A DNA stretch of 64,000 nucleotides from Mucilaginibacter geliditolerans (GCF_014200495.1 NZ_JACHBY010000001.1:930001-994000), one strand, 5' to 3'. Counted from the stretch's first letter, positions 51,492-61,876 are shown. Numbers and translations: made by a program. Notes: a model not told the origin generated them from the sequence alone.

Positions 51492-53933
51492 ATGAAAAAT
51501 CTTGTCATCTTATTATTTATCCTTTTTACTTTACAACATGCCAACGCCCAGCTTAGCGGCAAAGTAACAGGTACCGATGGCAGCCCTATCCCTTTTGCTA
51601 TTGTTAGTCTGATGCACAGTACAGATAGTTCGCTTGTCCATTCCGCCGTAGCAAATGAACGGGGATTATTCCAATTGAATGCAGCAGATTCAGGTGTTTA
51701 CCTGCTAAAGGTTAGCAATATTGGTTTTAACACCTACACCTCCCCTGCTTTTACACTCACTACCGGTAACCAATCGAAAAGTTTCGGGACAATAATATTG
51801 CAGCCAGCTGCACGGCAATTATCAGATGTGGTTATCCACGCAAATAAACCGCTGGTCAGCCAGCAAAGCGGTGGTCTGGTGGTTAATGTACAGAACAGTG
51901 TATTAACCAAAGGCAGTTCGGTGCTGGAAGTATTAGAACGCTCTCCCGGTGTAATTTTAGATCCCCGGAACAACAGCCTATCCCTAAATGGCAAAAGCGG
52001 CGTAATGGTAATGCTGGATGGCAAACTGATCCGGCTACCGATGCAAGAGGTGGTAAGCTTATTAAATGGCATGAGCGCCGATAATATCGCTAATATAGAG
52101 CTATTGAATACCCCGCCGGCCAAATATGATGCGGATGGTAGCGCTGGCCTGATCAATATCGTTACCAAAAAGAACAAAAAGCCGGGCACAAATGGCTCAT
52201 ATACTTTAACCGGTGGTTATGGTAAAGGCGAAAAGGCTTCGGCTGCATTTAACCTGAGCCATACATCCGACAACACAAATTGGTACACCAATTATGCCTA
52301 CACCCATGATCGCACCTATGGTCAACTACTGGCTACAGGCACTGAAGACGTGGGTGCCATAGGCGGCTCGGTTACAGTCCACTATTTTGGGGTTAGCAAG
52401 CCTATAACCAATCAGCAGCAGTTAAGTACAGGTTTTGATACCCGGCTAACGCCAACGCTGACCATTGGCAGCAGCATTGACTATACTTACAACACCAATG
52501 AGCAAAACCACAATAATCAGGGTTTTTACCAGCTTCGGCCTGACTCGGTATTGCTGTTTAATTCCGGTATCAAAGGCAATGGCAAAGGGCACGACCTGGC
52601 AGCTAATATATTTGCTGAAAAAACGATCAGTAAAGATGAAAAAATACGCGCGGACGCGGATTATATTGATTATGCTGATAATGATCTTACCAACGTACAA
52701 AGCTCATTTGTTGATAACCATGGCAATCCCGCAGGTGGGAATGACAGCCTGTATGCACCCATGCAAAGGGACCAATATGTATCTACCGTGCATTCTGGCA
52801 TTTTTCAGGTAGATTATAGCAAATCCTTTAACAAAAACATCAAATTTGAGGCAGGCGCTAAAGGAACTTATACACGCAGTTCGGGTACATCGGGTATTGA
52901 AAATCTGAAACAAGGTCAATGGGTTAGCAGCCTGAATACCTCCAGTAGCCTTATTACCAAAGAAACTATTGGCGCTGCTTATGCCTCTTTATCAGCTCAA
53001 CTGGATACTGCTACCAGTTTAGTTGCCGGCGCGCGATATGAGTATTCAGTTAACCGGGCAACGGGTATCAACAGGCAGCTCGGTAAGCTTTTCCCTAATA
53101 TTTCTATCGACAGGAAACTCAGCAGTACAGAAGATCTGCAATTATCTTATACCGAACGGATCAGCAGGCCTTCCTTTAGCGATTTGGCCTCTTATATAAC
53201 TTATAATGATCCGGTATCTGTATTTACCGGCAACCCCTACCTGCTCCCAACCATCACCAGGAATTTCAAATTGAACTACAGTAATCACGATAACCTTTTC
53301 TCACTACTATACAGCCAGGATGATAACCCTATTGTACAAGGGCAGGTAGTAACAGGCCCGTCAAAGCAATTGGTTTATATAGCGCCTGAGAATGTAAGCT
53401 ATCAGAATAATCTTACGCTACAGGCCAATATCTCCATAAAGGTTAATGATTGGTGGCAAATGAATTATAACCTAACCGGTGGCTGGCGGCAGTTTAAAAT
53501 TGATTATACACTGGTACCTGTTGAAAAATCATACCTGGGTTATAGCCTCAATTTCAGCGAAACATTTCAATTACCACACCGCTTTACACTGGAGTTATCG
53601 GGTTATTACAACACTATGTCTTATTACGGTGTATCAAAGGTTGATGGGCAGGGAATGCTCAACGCGGGTTTCAAAAAAGATCTCGGCGATCATAGGGGCA
53701 GTCTACAATTAAGCATTACCGATGTGCTCCGCAGCGGCAGCTATCACAGTTATATTGGCGCGCTTACGCGCGATGCATTCGACTCCAAAATATACATCAA
53801 TTATCAACCCGAAACGGCCATGGTCCCCGTTATAAAATTGAGTTATTTCCGGTCATTCGGCAGTACTCCATCTCAAACGCAGAAAAGAAATGAAAACAGT
53901 GCAAAAGACGCGCAGGATAGAATAGGCAATTGA
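51492..53933 (+). CDS. Outer-membrane beta-barrel receptor with carboxypeptidase-like domain (TonB-dependent type)
   Basis: The 813-residue protein has a signal peptide (ends HANAQ), an N-terminal CarboxypepD_reg-like fold (GKVTGTDGSPIPFAIVSL ... YLLKVSNIGFNTY), a plug domain (SVLEVLERSPGVI, VMVMLDGKLIRL, NIELLNTPPAKYDADGSAG) and a long beta-barrel of the OMP_b-brl_3 kind rich in Tyr/Asn-turns. It lacks a SusD partner, so is more like the regulatory or peptide/metal receptors than a glycan importer. Divergent from the LytS/LytTR pair, which may control it. Confidence 0.9.
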   Translation: MKNLVILLFILFTLQHANAQLSGKVTGTDGSPIPFAIVSLMHSTDSSLVHSAVANERGLFQLNAADSGVYLLKVSNIGFNTYTSPAFTLTTGNQSKSFGTIILQPAARQLSDVVIHANKPLVSQQSGGLVVNVQNSVLTKGSSVLEVLERSPGVILDPRNNSLSLNGKSGVMVMLDGKLIRLPMQEVVSLLNGMSADNIANIELLNTPPAKYDADGSAGLINIVTKKNKKPGTNGSYTLTGGYGKGEKASAAFNLSHTSDNTNWYTNYAYTHDRTYGQLLATGTEDVGAIGGSVTVHYFGVSKPITNQQQLSTGFDTRLTPTLTIGSSIDYTYNTNEQNHNNQGFYQLRPDSVLLFNSGIKGNGKGHDLAANIFAEKTISKDEKIRADADYIDYADNDLTNVQSSFVDNHGNPAGGNDSLYAPMQRDQYVSTVHSGIFQVDYSKSFNKNIKFEAGAKGTYTRSSGTSGIENLKQGQWVSSLNTSSSLITKETIGAAYASLSAQLDTATSLVAGARYEYSVNRATGINRQLGKLFPNISIDRKLSSTEDLQLSYTERISRPSFSDLASYITYNDPVSVFTGNPYLLPTITRNFKLNYSNHDNLFSLLYSQDDNPIVQGQVVTGPSKQLVYIAPENVSYQNNLTLQANISIKVNDWWQMNYNLTGGWRQFKIDYTLVPVEKSYLGYSLNFSETFQLPHRFTLELSGYYNTMSYYGVSKVDGQGMLNAGFKKDLGDHRGSLQLSITDVLRSGSYHSYIGALTRDAFDSKIYINYQPETAMVPVIKLSYFRSFGSTPSQTQKRNENSAKDAQDRIGN

Positions 53934-54045
53934 AAATTATCGCAACGTATTTAGCTGTATACAGTGATGATAACAATATAAAACTACTGTTTAGGATTAT
54001 TTTTTCTACCTTTCAGATTATATACATCTATCTAAACTTTATCAA

Positions 54046-54699
54046 ATTAAATCTATTACATTTTTTTCACTTGCAGCGGCTTTTACAATGGCCGTATTGC
54101 TTAGTTCCTGTTCAAACAAGGTAACAACCGTGGCATCCTGGATAAATAAAGAACATATACAGCCCGAGCCTTACAAAAGCGTTTTTATAATTGCATTAAC
54201 CGGAAACCTGCAGGTAAAAACAGCTTTGGAAAACAATTTGGCAGCCGCCGCCGAAGCGAGAGGCCTAAAAGCCTTTAAAAGCATCAATGTTATAGGCCCG
54301 TTTTCGGGTAAGGAAAGTATCCCATCCAAAGAAGTGATCCAGAAAAAGATAAATGAAATTGGCTGCGAAACTGTAATGACCGTAGCTTTGGTTAGTAAAG
54401 AATCAGAAACAAGGTATGTGCCTGGTTCGGTAACTGTTTACAATCCATATGTACTATACCCTTATTATGACAACTTTGGATCTTACTATGGATACAGCAC
54501 CATTTATTATGATCCGGGCTATTATCAAACAGATAAAACCTATTTTATTGAGAGCAATCTCTACGATACAAAAACCAACCTGCTGATCATGTCTATCCAA
54601 TCAAAGGCTGTAAACCCGCCAAGTATTGACCAGTCAAGCAAGGAATACACCGCATCATTGGTTGATGAGGTTGAAAAACTAAGACCTGCAAAAAAATAG
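54046..54699 (+). CDS. Hypothetical lipoprotein, apparently with an ATT start codon
   Basis: The frame gives (M)KSITFFSLAAAFTMAVLL followed by SSC, a textbook lipoprotein signal with Cys22, only if translation begins at ATT 54046-54048. The nearest ATG (54088) would leave seven residues before the lipobox Cys, with no positive charge. The mature part has VFIIALTGNLQVKTALENNL and a Tyr-rich stretch (YYDNFGSYYGYSTIYYD) and I do not recognise a family. It follows the receptor gene by about 110 bases. Either a rare ATT start, a base error or an ATG-destroying mutation. Confidence 0.65.
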   Translation: MKSITFFSLAAAFTMAVLLSSCSNKVTTVASWINKEHIQPEPYKSVFIIALTGNLQVKTALENNLAAAAEARGLKAFKSINVIGPFSGKESIPSKEVIQKKINEIGCETVMTVALVSKESETRYVPGSVTVYNPYVLYPYYDNFGSYYGYSTIYYDPGYYQTDKTYFIESNLYDTKTNLLIMSIQSKAVNPPSIDQSSKEYTASLVDEVEKLRPAKK

Positions 54700-54707
54700 T
54701 TCAAACT

Positions 54708-54737
54708 AAAATGGGTACTCTTAGCAAGTACCCATTT
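54708..54737 (+). terminator. Terminator after the lipoprotein gene
   Basis: AATGGGTACT pairs with AGTACCCATT around a seven-base loop and is followed by TTTT; an A-run on the left lets it also serve the convergent GH43 gene. Confidence 0.85.
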
Positions 54738-54744
54738 TTTATAG

Positions 54745-55746
54745 CTACTTCAGCGGCACAGCGGCTACGCCTTCATTGGTGATCTTAATTGGCTTTATAA
54801 GTCCATCTGCATCAAAATACATATGATCGATACAGGTTACCCTGTGATTTGCATCCGTTTCGGTTAAGGGCCTGCGATGGTAAACAATATACCACTCATC
54901 CGTACCCGGAATTTGTATTACGGAGTGATGCCCCGCCCCGGTTGCAATTTTAGGGTCCTGCTGTAAAACAACACCTATTCGTTTAAACGGACCGGTTGGC
55001 GCATCACTTATGGCATAAGCCACACGATAATTCGGCCCTCCCCAGCCACCTTCCGACCACATTAAATAATACTTGCCTTTCCGGGTAAACATTACCGAGC
55101 CTTCCACATAATCCTGCGGGGTTATGGATCTATAGGTAACCCCATCATCAAACGGAATAAAACCGGTAAAATCTTTATTTAGTTTGGCGATATTACAATG
55201 TTGCCAGCCGCCATAAATAATATAGTATTGGCCATCCTTATCCTTAAAAATAAACTGATCGATAGGTTGCGCGCCGTTATATATTTTACCTATCAGCGGC
55301 TTGCCTAAATAATCCTTAAATGGACCTTCGGGTTTATCGGAAACGCCTACGCCTATACCACCAATTTCCTTTTTATCATCATGAATATCATTCGCCCCAA
55401 AAAAGAAATAGTACTTGCCCCCCATCTCGGTTACTGCAGGTGCCCACATAGCACGCTTGGCCCACTTTATTGATGCGGTATCAATAATATCAGGGTGCTT
55501 AGTCCAGTGCACCAAATCTTTTGACGACCATGCATCCATATGCACCTGTTCATCATAAGGCGCGGAGTAAGTTGGATATATCCAATACTGGCCTTCAAAT
55601 ATCTTTGCTTCCGGATCTGCATTCCAGCCTTGTATAACCGGGTTGCCCGAATATTCCTTTTTTTGCTGCGCGATGGAATGGCCGCTTATTGCAACAAAAG
55701 TCAATCCTAATAAAATCTGCCTGTAAACTGATGGAAATAATTTCAT
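54745..55746 (-). CDS. GH43 family glycoside hydrolase
   Basis: The 333-residue protein has a signal peptide (ends SIAQQ) and the five-bladed propeller of GH43: GWNADPEAKIFEGQYWIYPT with the catalytic Asp early, WAKRAMWAPAVTEMGGKYY, then the middle Asp in GAQPIDQFIF and a Glu in YVEGSVMFTRKGKYYLMWS. It would release arabinose or xylose from plant polysaccharides in the periplasm or outside. A partial, broken copy of the same gene lies at 61974-62233. Confidence 0.9.
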   Translation of the reverse strand: MKLFPSVYRQILLGLTFVAISGHSIAQQKKEYSGNPVIQGWNADPEAKIFEGQYWIYPTYSAPYDEQVHMDAWSSKDLVHWTKHPDIIDTASIKWAKRAMWAPAVTEMGGKYYFFFGANDIHDDKKEIGGIGVGVSDKPEGPFKDYLGKPLIGKIYNGAQPIDQFIFKDKDGQYYIIYGGWQHCNIAKLNKDFTGFIPFDDGVTYRSITPQDYVEGSVMFTRKGKYYLMWSEGGWGGPNYRVAYAISDAPTGPFKRIGVVLQQDPKIATGAGHHSVIQIPGTDEWYIVYHRRPLTETDANHRVTCIDHMYFDADGLIKPIKITNEGVAAVPLK

Positions 55747-56068
55747 AGTAATTTGTAAATCGTAACGCAGGCAAATCTAATATTCTTGTCAGTAATAAAG
55801 ATTAAAGATGCTTTTTTTACCTAAATGCTTTTTTGATATATTATTGATTTATTTCGTTAAGATTGAATAGCTTACTTTTACTTTACTTTGCAGAAAAAAA
55901 CTTAACACATAATAAGAATAATATATACAAGGATTGTAATTTTACAGTTTGATTTAAACAAACTAAGCCTTAATTAACAATCTTTGGGCACTGAATTAAA
56001 ATACAGGAATAATAAATTAAACTTACGCAGCATTTCTGACCCGAAAAACAAAGAACAGGCATATATTG
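55747..56068. other. 322-bp intergenic region between GH43 and the orphan kinase gene
   Basis: AT-rich divergent spacer. A TTACTTTG word occurs near 55890, only a partial match to a promoter element. No open frame or strong hairpin seen. Confidence 0.4.
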
Positions 56069-57796
56069 ATGAACGAGAAATTAATTAAACCCCTAACAGC
56101 GTCAAAAAATCTTTATCGCCTGTTTATTATTTCCCTGCTTTTTATGTTCCTGCTTGCTGCAGGCTCATTGCTCCTAAAGTATTCTATTGTACAAAAGCTC
56201 GACAAGCTAAGCCAGGAGTTTAAAGAGCCCTCTAAAGCAGAAGATATCAGCAATATTCTTTTAGAATTGAATAAGGCTGAAAACGATTTCCAGCAGGCTG
56301 GTTTATATGGGCACAACGCCGAGTTGGAAAGTTATAAAGCCCGGCTTAAAAATATTTTCAGCCGGATAACAGGCATCATGAAAGATTACCAGGCCGACAG
56401 CGCCAGTTATCTCTCCGGAAGTAAACAGCATATTACAGCATCTCTTGAAAAAAAGTTGTTATTATCCCAAAAGGTATTCGAGTTGAAACATGACTTTGAT
56501 TCCCTTTTAAGAGTAACTACCATAGCAAGCATTAATACAACGGTGCCTCCAAGTGCAATCAATGCACCTCATTTCCAGCAGCATATTAAAGAAAAGAGTT
56601 CTGCCGACACTACCGTGAGTGTTAACAAGAATAATAATAGCTTATTAAAACGCTTAAAGGATGCTATTGCCAACAAAAACCAGGCGACCATCAAAGTATT
56701 AACAATTCGCCGGGAAAAACAGGTCAGGGACTCGGTTACCCGGTCGCTCAACAACAAACATGAAAAGGTTATCGGAAAACTGCTAAAGGAGTTAAATGAG
56801 CAAAACAGTCGTCTTGTGTTATCCGATAAACAATTAATAGCGGCCAATCTTGGTTTGGTCGGACAACTCCATGAACTTTTACAACGATTAAAAGACATTG
56901 ATTCTGATGTATGGGAAAGGGGTCGAAGTGAAATATTAAGACAATATCAATCCGCTACTGATGAAATGAATACGTTTAGCGGCATCGCCATAGCGATGGT
57001 ATTAGTCTTTATTCCATTACTCATTCTATTTATCCGCAAAGCGAGGGAGGCAGAACAAAACTATCTGACAGAGAATGAAAGGGCCGTGGTACTGGCCGGT
57101 CAGAAATCAGAGATCCTGGCCACCATGAGTCACGAGATCAGAAATCCATTGACCGTAATCACCGGGGCCGTGTATATGCTCAATAAAACGACACTTACTG
57201 CCGATCAGCAGAAAAAATTAGCCTCTATTAATCGTTCCTCTACCATGCTGATGGAAACGGTGAATAATATCCTGGATGCAGGGAAAATGGATCAGCAACA
57301 AGTTGACGTACTGACACTGGTTTCTTTCGATCCTTTTCATGAAATCAGGGAAGCTGTAGAAACTGTTAAATTTATGGCTGAAAACAAAGGGCTAATAATA
57401 ACATCTGAGTTTGGCGAAAAAACAGGGTTTCTTGTTAAAGGAGATGCATTCCGGCTGAAACAGGTTATGGTTAATCTGTTAAGCAATGCCATTAAATATA
57501 CTGATAATGGCAGTGTAACTGTTAAAGCACTTATACTGCCGGTAAATGAACAAACCCTTGAACTGGATGTAACCGTTACTGATACGGGCGTAGGTATTCC
57601 AAAAGAGTATCAGGCCAAACTATTCACCCGTTATTACCAGGCTAACCATGCCAATAAAAAGCCCGGAACTGGTTTGGGCCTTTTCATTTGCCAACGGCTC
57701 ATCCACCTACAGGGAGGGAGCATAAGTGTTGATAGTGATGCAGGTAAAGGCTGCCAGATGAGGTTTAAAATCCCTTATCAAAACGATGCTATATAA
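56069..57796 (+). CDS. Orphan sensor histidine kinase
   Basis: The 575-residue protein has a first membrane helix (LFIISLLFMFLLAAGSLLL), a long periplasmic helical region (residues ~45-300), a second helix (IAIAMVLVFIPLLILFI), HisKA with MSHEIRNPLTVI (His355), N box NLLSNAIKYT, G1 DTGVGIPKEYQ and G2 GTGLGLFICQRL. It has no receiver domain and no regulator gene beside it. The TTG just before (56066) could also start it; ATG 56069 is used. The periplasmic part is unusual in being largely coiled. Confidence 0.9.
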   Translation: MNEKLIKPLTASKNLYRLFIISLLFMFLLAAGSLLLKYSIVQKLDKLSQEFKEPSKAEDISNILLELNKAENDFQQAGLYGHNAELESYKARLKNIFSRITGIMKDYQADSASYLSGSKQHITASLEKKLLLSQKVFELKHDFDSLLRVTTIASINTTVPPSAINAPHFQQHIKEKSSADTTVSVNKNNNSLLKRLKDAIANKNQATIKVLTIRREKQVRDSVTRSLNNKHEKVIGKLLKELNEQNSRLVLSDKQLIAANLGLVGQLHELLQRLKDIDSDVWERGRSEILRQYQSATDEMNTFSGIAIAMVLVFIPLLILFIRKAREAEQNYLTENERAVVLAGQKSEILATMSHEIRNPLTVITGAVYMLNKTTLTADQQKKLASINRSSTMLMETVNNILDAGKMDQQQVDVLTLVSFDPFHEIREAVETVKFMAENKGLIITSEFGEKTGFLVKGDAFRLKQVMVNLLSNAIKYTDNGSVTVKALILPVNEQTLELDVTVTDTGVGIPKEYQAKLFTRYYQANHANKKPGTGLGLFICQRLIHLQGGSISVDSDAGKGCQMRFKIPYQNDAI

Positions 57797-57800
57797 GGTT

Positions 57801-59630
57801 TTATGTCTTTACAATCATCATCCCTTTACCTGCTTTCAGCAGTTCCCGGGTAATGTCCCGGGTATAAGCTTTGATCTCCTCCTGGAAACTTTCAACTGAA
57901 GCACCTGAACGGATCTCCTCCAGCCTTTTTTCCCAATTACCTGTCAGCTCCGCCTGCGCTATACGATGGTCTTTCACCACATCGTAAACCGCCAATCCGG
58001 TAGCAGTTGGCAACAGGTTCTTTTTCTCCCGTAGGATATAATCCCTTTTTATTAGTGTTTCTATAATAGCTGCCCGGGTTGCAGGTGTACCTAATCCGCT
58101 ATCTTTCATTGCATAACGCAATTCCTCATCATCAATCTCCTTGCCTGCCGTTTCCAAAGCTTTTAAAAGAGAAGCTTCGTTATACATAGGTTTGGGCTTG
58201 GTTTGCTTCTCCAAAAGGGCCTTATCTGTTACCGGCAGGTTCTCGCCCTGTTTTACTTTTGGTAGCGATGCATTTTCTTCCTCCTTTTTATCCTCATCCG
58301 GCTCATTAAAAACCGCACGCCAGCCTGCATTGCTGATAACCGTTCCGCTTGCTATAAAATTGCTGCCCGATTGTACCGTGATCTTCGTGATCTCCTTAAT
58401 ACAATCCTGGTGAAAAGCTTCCAGCATCCGGCCTGCTACCAGGTCATAAATAGCTTGCCTGTCTGGCGATAATTGATAAGGAATTTCGCCCGTAGGTAAT
58501 ATCGCATGGTGATCAGTAACTTTTTTAGCATTTACGCTTCGTTTACTCAGTTTTGCTCCGGAAAGAGCAGTCGCCTGCTTACCGAACTCCGGATGATCCT
58601 TAAATTTATCGATCAGTACCGGCACCCCTGCGAATACATCATCGCCGATATAACGGCTGCCTGTACGCGGATAGGTAACCAGCTTACTTTCATACAGGTT
58701 TTGTAATAAGGTAAGTGTCTGATCAGCTGTAAATCCTTTTTTCTTGTTAGCTTCCTGTTGCAGGCTGCTCAAGTCGTGCAGTAAGGGAGGTGGTTCTTTT
58801 CTGGGTTTCGCTTCTACACTTAAAATATGGCCACCATCAGGAACGCCGGATGCTGTATCCCTTACCTCATCTATAATCAGCTGCGCCTCTTCCTTTGTTT
58901 TAAATTTCTCCTCATTCAACGCGCGGAAGACCTGCCCGTCTTTATCCACCATGATACTCACCTGATAAAAGGGTTCCGGCACAAAGTTTTTGTTTTCAAG
59001 ATATCGTGCACAAATCATGGCCAGCGTTGGTGTCTGCACCCTACCCAGCGAAAGAACGGAACGTGTACCTGCTGATAAGCTCAGTGCCTGGGTAGCATTC
59101 ATTCCTACCAGCCAGTCTGATTGTGACCGGCAATGGGCTGAATTAAATAAAGTATCGTAATCAGATCCCGGTTTTAAGTTCCTAAAGCCATCCTTAATTG
59201 CCTCATCGGTCTGAGAAGAGATCCACAGGCGCTTAAAAGGCTTTTTACATTTCAGGTAATAATAAATATAACGGAAGATCAGTTCCCCTTCCCTCCCGGC
59301 ATCTGTCGCTACAATGATCTCCGTAGCTTCGTCAAACAAACCTTTAATAATATCCAGCTGTTTTCTTACCCCCGGATCATCCACCATACCATCCTTGGTT
59401 TTCACCTTTCGGATAGCCAGTTTAAATTTCAGGGGCAGCATGGGCAAATTTTGAACATTCCAGCCATAAAAGCCATATTCCTGGGGGGCTGCCAGTTGTA
59501 GCAAGTGACCGAATGCCCATGTGAAAGTATAGCCCTTACCCTCCATATAGCCGTCTTTTTTGGTGGTTGCACCAAAAACTTTTGCAATCTCCCGGGCAAC
59601 GGATGGTTTTTCGGCGATAATAACTTTCAT
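57801..59630 (-). CDS. topB: DNA topoisomerase III (type IA)
   Basis: The 609-residue protein begins with the Toprim motif MKVIIAEKPSVAREIAKVFG, has ATDAGREGELIFRYI (Toprim DxD-like acid cluster), SLGRVQTPTLAM and the active-site tyrosine in KLVTYPRTGSRYI. It lacks the extra C-terminal zinc fingers of topoisomerase I. It resolves single-stranded links in recombination and replication. The region is richer in GC than its surroundings. A divergent helicase gene lies 106 bases away. Confidence 0.94.
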   Translation of the reverse strand: MKVIIAEKPSVAREIAKVFGATTKKDGYMEGKGYTFTWAFGHLLQLAAPQEYGFYGWNVQNLPMLPLKFKLAIRKVKTKDGMVDDPGVRKQLDIIKGLFDEATEIIVATDAGREGELIFRYIYYYLKCKKPFKRLWISSQTDEAIKDGFRNLKPGSDYDTLFNSAHCRSQSDWLVGMNATQALSLSAGTRSVLSLGRVQTPTLAMICARYLENKNFVPEPFYQVSIMVDKDGQVFRALNEEKFKTKEEAQLIIDEVRDTASGVPDGGHILSVEAKPRKEPPPLLHDLSSLQQEANKKKGFTADQTLTLLQNLYESKLVTYPRTGSRYIGDDVFAGVPVLIDKFKDHPEFGKQATALSGAKLSKRSVNAKKVTDHHAILPTGEIPYQLSPDRQAIYDLVAGRMLEAFHQDCIKEITKITVQSGSNFIASGTVISNAGWRAVFNEPDEDKKEEENASLPKVKQGENLPVTDKALLEKQTKPKPMYNEASLLKALETAGKEIDDEELRYAMKDSGLGTPATRAAIIETLIKRDYILREKKNLLPTATGLAVYDVVKDHRIAQAELTGNWEKRLEEIRSGASVESFQEEIKAYTRDITRELLKAGKGMMIVKT

Positions 59631-59736
59631 AGCCGCCGAAAGTAGCTAATTGACAATGCTGCCACAAGCCTTGTGGAAAAACTAAGCGCCTGTGAATGGG
59701 TACATTTCCGCGCATTATCGTAAAATTGTAACAGAT

Positions 59737-61752
59737 ATGAAGCAGACGGACGGGAACCCGGTAATACAATTAGCCTTTGATTATGTGGAATCCACCAATA
59801 CCATCGTTTTTCTTACCGGGAAAGCGGGCACCGGTAAAACCACTTTTCTGCAACAGGTAAAACAGGATGCCAAAAAGAAGCTGGCGATAGTTGCTCCAAC
59901 CGGCGTGGCAGCCATCAACGCAGGCGGCATGACCATCCACTCATTCTTCCAGATTCCTTTCGGGCCGGTTATTCCGGGCGGCAATGCCCGGCCGGATGCA
60001 CACTATAGCCCCGAAAAAAAAGCGCTGCTCTCCGAACTTGAACTACTGATCATAGATGAGATAAGCATGGTGCGGCCCGATGTGCTGGATCAGATAGATC
60101 TCATTTTACGGAATATTAAAGAAAACCCATATCCTTTCGGCGGCGTACAGCTCCTGCTGATCGGCGATCTATCTCAACTCAGCCCTATTATACGTGACGA
60201 GGAATGGGCCATGCTGGGCCGGTACTACACCACCCCCTACTTTTTCAGTAGCCTTGTGTTACAAAAGACACCTTTTGTACAAATAGAGCTCGATCATGTA
60301 TACCGGCAAAAGGAACAGGCTTTCGTTGATATCCTCAACGAAGTACGCAACCAGGCCATCAGCCCCGAAAACCTGGCACTGCTAAACGCCAGGCACCAGG
60401 TAGATTTCCGTCCGCCTGCCGAAGACCCGTACATTACGCTAACTACCCATAACCGTATTGCGCAGCAAATTAATAACGAATTAGTGGAGACGCTGCCCGG
60501 GCAGGAATTTGAATTTAAAGCGACGATAAAGGGGGAATTTCCTAAAGATGCCTATCCTACAGACACCGAACTCAAGCTCAAAACAGGTGCCCAGGTCATG
60601 TTTGTAAAGAACGACAGCTCTGCCGAAAAACTATTTTATAACGGAAAGATCGGCACCATTATCCGCATTGAAAAAGATACGGTATTTGTACAGTGCGGCA
60701 ACGATCGGGAGATCGCGGTTCAGGCGCTGGAATGGTCTAATATCAAATATAAGCTGGAGGAACAACAGATCAGCGAAACCAATGCAGGCAGCTTTGCCCA
60801 GATCCCCCTCAAACTCGCCTGGGCCATCACCATCCACAAAAGCCAGGGCCTCTCTTTTGACAAGGCCATTATCGATATCAGCGGCGCTTTCGCCCACGGG
60901 CAGGCCTACGTAGCCCTTAGCCGTTGCCGCACACTTTCGGGCATGGTACTCCGAAATCCGATAAGCGCGCACAACATTATCGGCGACCCGGCAGTAGCAC
61001 ATTTCAATACACAAGCCAGACTGTTCCAGCCCGATGCTAAAAAACTGGAGCTTGACCGGCAGTTATACCAAAAATATCTCCTGACCGAACTATTCAACTT
61101 TAACGGTTTAAGAAACAGGATCGCGGGCTTTGAACAGCTGATACCTGGTCTTCAAACTGAGGTTTTATCTATTGCTGCTAAATTCAGCAAACAGTTAGAT
61201 GCAGGGGATACAGGGCGCATCCGTAAAGCGGCCCATTATTTCCATTCAGCTTTGTCGGCGATTGCTGAAAGTCTTCACGCCCAGATCCCCGCCCTGATCG
61301 GGAAATCAAAAGAAGGCGCCGCAAAAGCCGACCAGCTCCTGCAATGGATCATGGCCCGGATCAGCCTTATGGGGCATTTCTCCGAAACAGGATTTTCAGT
61401 TACAGCTTACCTTACTGCCAGCAAAGATGCGCTTGCTGCTTCAGTGGCCGACAAAAGCCGTTCATATGTAAAAGCATTGAACGCCAAACCCAACGAAAAG
61501 CTTTATGATCAAATAGTAGTCTGGCGCAAAAGTATAGCCGAAAAAGATCAGGTAATGCCCAATAGGGTTATCTCCGAAAAAACGGCGGCTATGATTGCTG
61601 AAAAACTTCCGCCCACGCTTAAAGCGTTAAGCGCGATAAAAGGTGTCGGTCCGCAAAAAGCTGAGCAATATGGCCCTGAGCTCATTACCCTGATCCGATC
61701 TTATTTGCAGAAATTACAAAACCCGGAAACAGAGCAGCGAAGTTTATTCTAA
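59737..61752 (+). CDS. Pif1/RecD-like helicase with C-terminal HRDC domain
   Basis: The 671-residue protein has Walker A GKAGTGKTT near residue 28, the Pif1 motif APTGVAAINAGGMTIHSFF, Walker B LLIIDEISMVRPDV, the later motif TIHKSQGLSFDKAIID and QAYVALSRCR. The last 80 residues form an HRDC domain (LYDQIVVWRKSIAEKDQV to IKGVGPQKAEQYG), the domain of RecQ helicases. The start used is ATG 59737; a GTG at 59692 adds unneeded residues. Divergent from topB. Confidence 0.9.
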   Translation: MKQTDGNPVIQLAFDYVESTNTIVFLTGKAGTGKTTFLQQVKQDAKKKLAIVAPTGVAAINAGGMTIHSFFQIPFGPVIPGGNARPDAHYSPEKKALLSELELLIIDEISMVRPDVLDQIDLILRNIKENPYPFGGVQLLLIGDLSQLSPIIRDEEWAMLGRYYTTPYFFSSLVLQKTPFVQIELDHVYRQKEQAFVDILNEVRNQAISPENLALLNARHQVDFRPPAEDPYITLTTHNRIAQQINNELVETLPGQEFEFKATIKGEFPKDAYPTDTELKLKTGAQVMFVKNDSSAEKLFYNGKIGTIIRIEKDTVFVQCGNDREIAVQALEWSNIKYKLEEQQISETNAGSFAQIPLKLAWAITIHKSQGLSFDKAIIDISGAFAHGQAYVALSRCRTLSGMVLRNPISAHNIIGDPAVAHFNTQARLFQPDAKKLELDRQLYQKYLLTELFNFNGLRNRIAGFEQLIPGLQTEVLSIAAKFSKQLDAGDTGRIRKAAHYFHSALSAIAESLHAQIPALIGKSKEGAAKADQLLQWIMARISLMGHFSETGFSVTAYLTASKDALAASVADKSRSYVKALNAKPNEKLYDQIVVWRKSIAEKDQVMPNRVISEKTAAMIAEKLPPTLKALSAIKGVGPQKAEQYGPELITLIRSYLQKLQNPETEQRSLF

Positions 61753-61859
61753 ACATCAATAAATCAAATTGAATTTCCAATTTACTTACAATGGTTTCAG
61801 AATCTTTTTAAAATAATCTTTCATTTTCATTTTGAACTTATGTAAACGCGGAAATAAGT

Positions 61860-61867
61860 TATATTTG
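61860..61867 (+). promoter_or_regulatory. Probable -7 promoter element of tRNA-Arg
   Basis: TATATTTG matches TAnnTTTG and ends 9 bases before the tRNA. The -33 box is not clear. Confidence 0.5.
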
Positions 61868-61876
61868 CGCCATATT

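Noticed and set aside
56069..57796. Hybrid two-component sensor
   Set aside because: The frame ends after the ATPase domain; there is no receiver domain in it or next to it.
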